From: CAZBWP01 sp964630265
Lineage (GTDB): Bacteria; Pseudomonadota; Alphaproteobacteria; Rhodospirillales; Defluviicoccaceae
Direction of reading: 5' to 3'
NCBI GenBank assembly: GCA_964630265.1
Contig: CAZVRW010000031.1
Coordinates: 1-34,720 of the forward strand
Length of the DNA stretch: 34,720 nucleotides
The translations under genes and the position numbers were made by a program. The notes beneath the pieces were generated by a model. That model saw nothing but the letters and a program-made list of their open reading frames with translations. It was not told where the DNA came from and searched no databases. Each line of letters opens with the position of its first letter. The stretch's first letter is position 1. Shown piece by piece: positions 33,503-34,720 of the stretch.

Positions 33503-34582
33503 ATGGTTTGCGTACCGAACACAGGACCAGGAGTCCCGGCAGACGCAGAGCTTGGCGCGGCGCCGGGCGCGGCGCCCCCCAGGGACGATGACGTTCGGCC
33601 GGGCACGGCCGCGGCGGCCAGGGGCGAGAAGCATCCCGCGGCTCGGCCCCCAATGCGGCAACGCTGGGCGTCCACGCTCGCCGGGGCGGGCCTGCTCCTC
33701 GGGGCGGGCCTGCTCTCCGGGGCGGGCGTGCTCTCCGGGGCGACCGGGGCGCAGGCCACGATGATCGGCCCGCTCGACCTGGGTGAAGCCGGCGACCTGG
33801 GCATCACCTTCTACGCCCTCTCCGGATCCATGCGGGCGTCGCCGGTCGCGACCGTGATCAACGGCCATCTCGGGCTCGGCGACGGTGTCGCCGCGGCGAA
33901 GGTCCTGGGGTCCTTCGGCGCCAGCATCAGCGGTACGTTCTACGCCGACCCGTTGGCGCTCGTCCCGCCCTCACGCGTCGACGACCCGGTGGTGATGGAC
34001 CTGTCCGGTGCCGCAACGACCCTGCGCAACGCGGCCATGAGTGCGGCACTGATGACGCCGACCCAGAGCCTCGGCAACATCCGGCTGACCGGGGGCGGGA
34101 ACGACCGGATCACCGCCACCGCGCCGGTCAATGTCGTCCAAACCGGCAGGATCAGATTGTCCGGCGGCTCGACCCTGGTGTTCGAAGGCGCCGCCGATCA
34201 GGTGTTCATCGTCAACGCCGAGGATCTCGACCTGACGGGCGGCAGCCGGATCATCCTCGAGGGCGGCCTGAGCCCCGGCAACGTGCTGTTCAACGTTCGC
34301 AACGACGTCAGGATCTCGTCCAGTTCGCTCGACGGCTACCTCTTCTGCATGACGTTCGTGACGCCGTCGGACGCGTACAAATGCGACCAGACGACGATCC
34401 ATTCCTCGACGGTGAACGGCGCGCTGTTCGCCGAGTCGTTGCGGGCGAGCAGCGGCGCACGGGTGAATTTCGTGGCGGCAACATCGCAAAGTGCGTTGAA
34501 CGAGATCGCCGAGCCGGCGGCGCTCGCCCTGCTCGGCTTCGGCCTGCTCGGCCTCACCGCCGCCCGCCGCCGCCGCACATAG
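33503..34582 (+). CDS. PEP-CTERM surface protein
   Basis: 359 residues if started at 33503, where GGAGG precedes the ATG by about 8 bases; a downstream ATG at 33653 starts directly before the signal peptide, and the 50 residues between are low-complexity. The signal's hydrophobic core is a tandem repeat (GAGLLLGAGLLSGAGVLSGA). The middle is repetitive and beta-rich, resembling ice-binding or choice-of-anchor-A domains (GSTLVFEGAADQVFIVNA, SSTVNGALFAESLRASSG), with one cysteine pair (C350 area, CMTFVTPSDAYKC). It ends with EPAALALLGFGLLGLTAARR and more arginine, the PEP-CTERM sorting signal processed by exosortase. The gap 33209-33502 holds an AT-rich promoter-like stretch near 33280-33330 and no gene. 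Binding target unknown. Confidence 0.85.
   Translation: MVCVPNTGPGVPADAELGAAPGAAPPRDDDVRPGTAAAARGEKHPAARPPMRQRWASTLAGAGLLLGAGLLSGAGVLSGATGAQATMIGPLDLGEAGDLGITFYALSGSMRASPVATVINGHLGLGDGVAAAKVLGSFGASISGTFYADPLALVPPSRVDDPVVMDLSGAATTLRNAAMSAALMTPTQSLGNIRLTGGGNDRITATAPVNVVQTGRIRLSGGSTLVFEGAADQVFIVNAEDLDLTGGSRIILEGGLSPGNVLFNVRNDVRISSSSLDGYLFCMTFVTPSDAYKCDQTTIHSSTVNGALFAESLRASSGARVNFVAATSQSALNEIAEPAALALLGFGLLGLTAARRRRT
33686..33739 (+). repeat. 18-bp tandem repeat inside a signal peptide
   Basis: Three units (33686-33703, 33704-33721, 33722-33739) encode AGLLLG, AGLLSG and AGVLSG, forming the hydrophobic core of the secretion signal of the PEP-CTERM protein. The period is a multiple of three. Units differ by only one or two bases. 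Confidence 0.9.
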
Positions 34583-34656
34583 CGGCGGCAAACCGAGCTG
34601 CTCCCGCCGCACATGGCGGCGGCAAACCGAGCTGCTCCCGCCGCACATGGCGGCGG
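34571..34656. repeat. 34-bp tandem repeat downstream of PEP-CTERM gene
   Basis: Copies 34571-34604 and 34605-34638 differ by one base; a partial third copy covers 34639-34656. Each begins with a short palindrome around CCGCCGCACATNGCGGCGG. The first copy starts in the final codons and stop codon of the PEP-CTERM gene, and the array ends 9 bases before the tRNA end. Confidence 0.9.
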
Positions 34657-34665
34657 CCCTGTCGA

Positions 34666-34720
34666 TGGCTGGGGCGCCAGGATTCGAACCTGGGATCACG
34701 GGACCAAAACCCGTTGCCTT
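34666..34720 (-). tRNA. tRNA-Gln (anticodon TTG), partial
   Basis: Minus strand shows the 3' 55 bases: the anticodon stem-loop ACGGG-TTTTGGT-CCCGT with anticodon TTG, the T-arm CCAGGTTCGAATCCTGG, the acceptor 3' strand CGCCCCAG and an encoded CCA end. The D-arm and 5' acceptor strand fall outside the window. Confidence 0.93.

Overview
The window is GC-rich, gene-dense bacterial chromosome, most likely from an alphaproteobacterium of the Rhodospirillales type. The strongest evidence is a SAM-II riboswitch in front of metZ, a class typical of Alphaproteobacteria. The start-to-stop overlaps, the mlaA-mlaC pair, the PEP-CTERM protein and a CCA-encoding tRNA-Gln(TTG) fit this. The order-level placement is inference. 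I see no phage, insertion sequence, integrase or CRISPR array. Many long open frames antisense to real genes are artefacts of GC-rich third codon positions and were left out.

Layout. 1-1.83 kb (minus): metF and the start of metH, overlapping by ATGA, behind a leader that can fold into two hairpins. 2.12-3.65 kb (plus): mlaA-mlaC, outer-membrane lipid transport. 3.73-5.41 kb (minus): ettA, an ABC-F translation factor. 5.67-11.25 kb (plus): a signalling operon made of a lone receiver domain, a membrane PAS/pseudo-histidine-kinase fused to a DnaQ-type exonuclease, a small two-helix membrane protein, and a sodium/solute-symporter-fused histidine kinase. 11.25-12.74 kb (minus): a CBS-DUF294 nucleotidyltransferase-like protein whose stop codon overlaps the kinase stop. 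13.39-15.41 kb (plus): a separate sodium/solute symporter with a clear terminator. Together these look like a CrbS/CbrA-type nutrient-sensing and uptake locus.

15.57-18.6 kb holds small membrane proteins, a TPR protein, two long related palindromes, a ROK-family sugar kinase with an internal 15-bp repeat, and a small lipoprotein. 18.6-25.45 kb is one long minus-strand run: lemA, two TPM-domain genes, a 50-residue lipoprotein-like gene, xpaC, telA, a NaChBac-type voltage-gated sodium channel, then metZ with its own promoter and SAM-II riboswitch. The first six resemble an envelope-stress module.

25.6-33.2 kb (plus) begins with a nested AT-rich palindrome region and an XRE-type regulator, followed by six overlapping or closely spaced genes for a hydrogenase-4-like, complex-I-related membrane complex (HyfB, C, E, F, G and I homologues). 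The large subunit lacks all nickel-ligand cysteines, so this is probably an energy-converting-hydrogenase-related (Ehr) complex rather than a hydrogenase. 33.5-34.6 kb encodes a PEP-CTERM surface protein whose signal peptide contains a tandem repeat. The window ends inside a tRNA-Gln gene on the minus strand.
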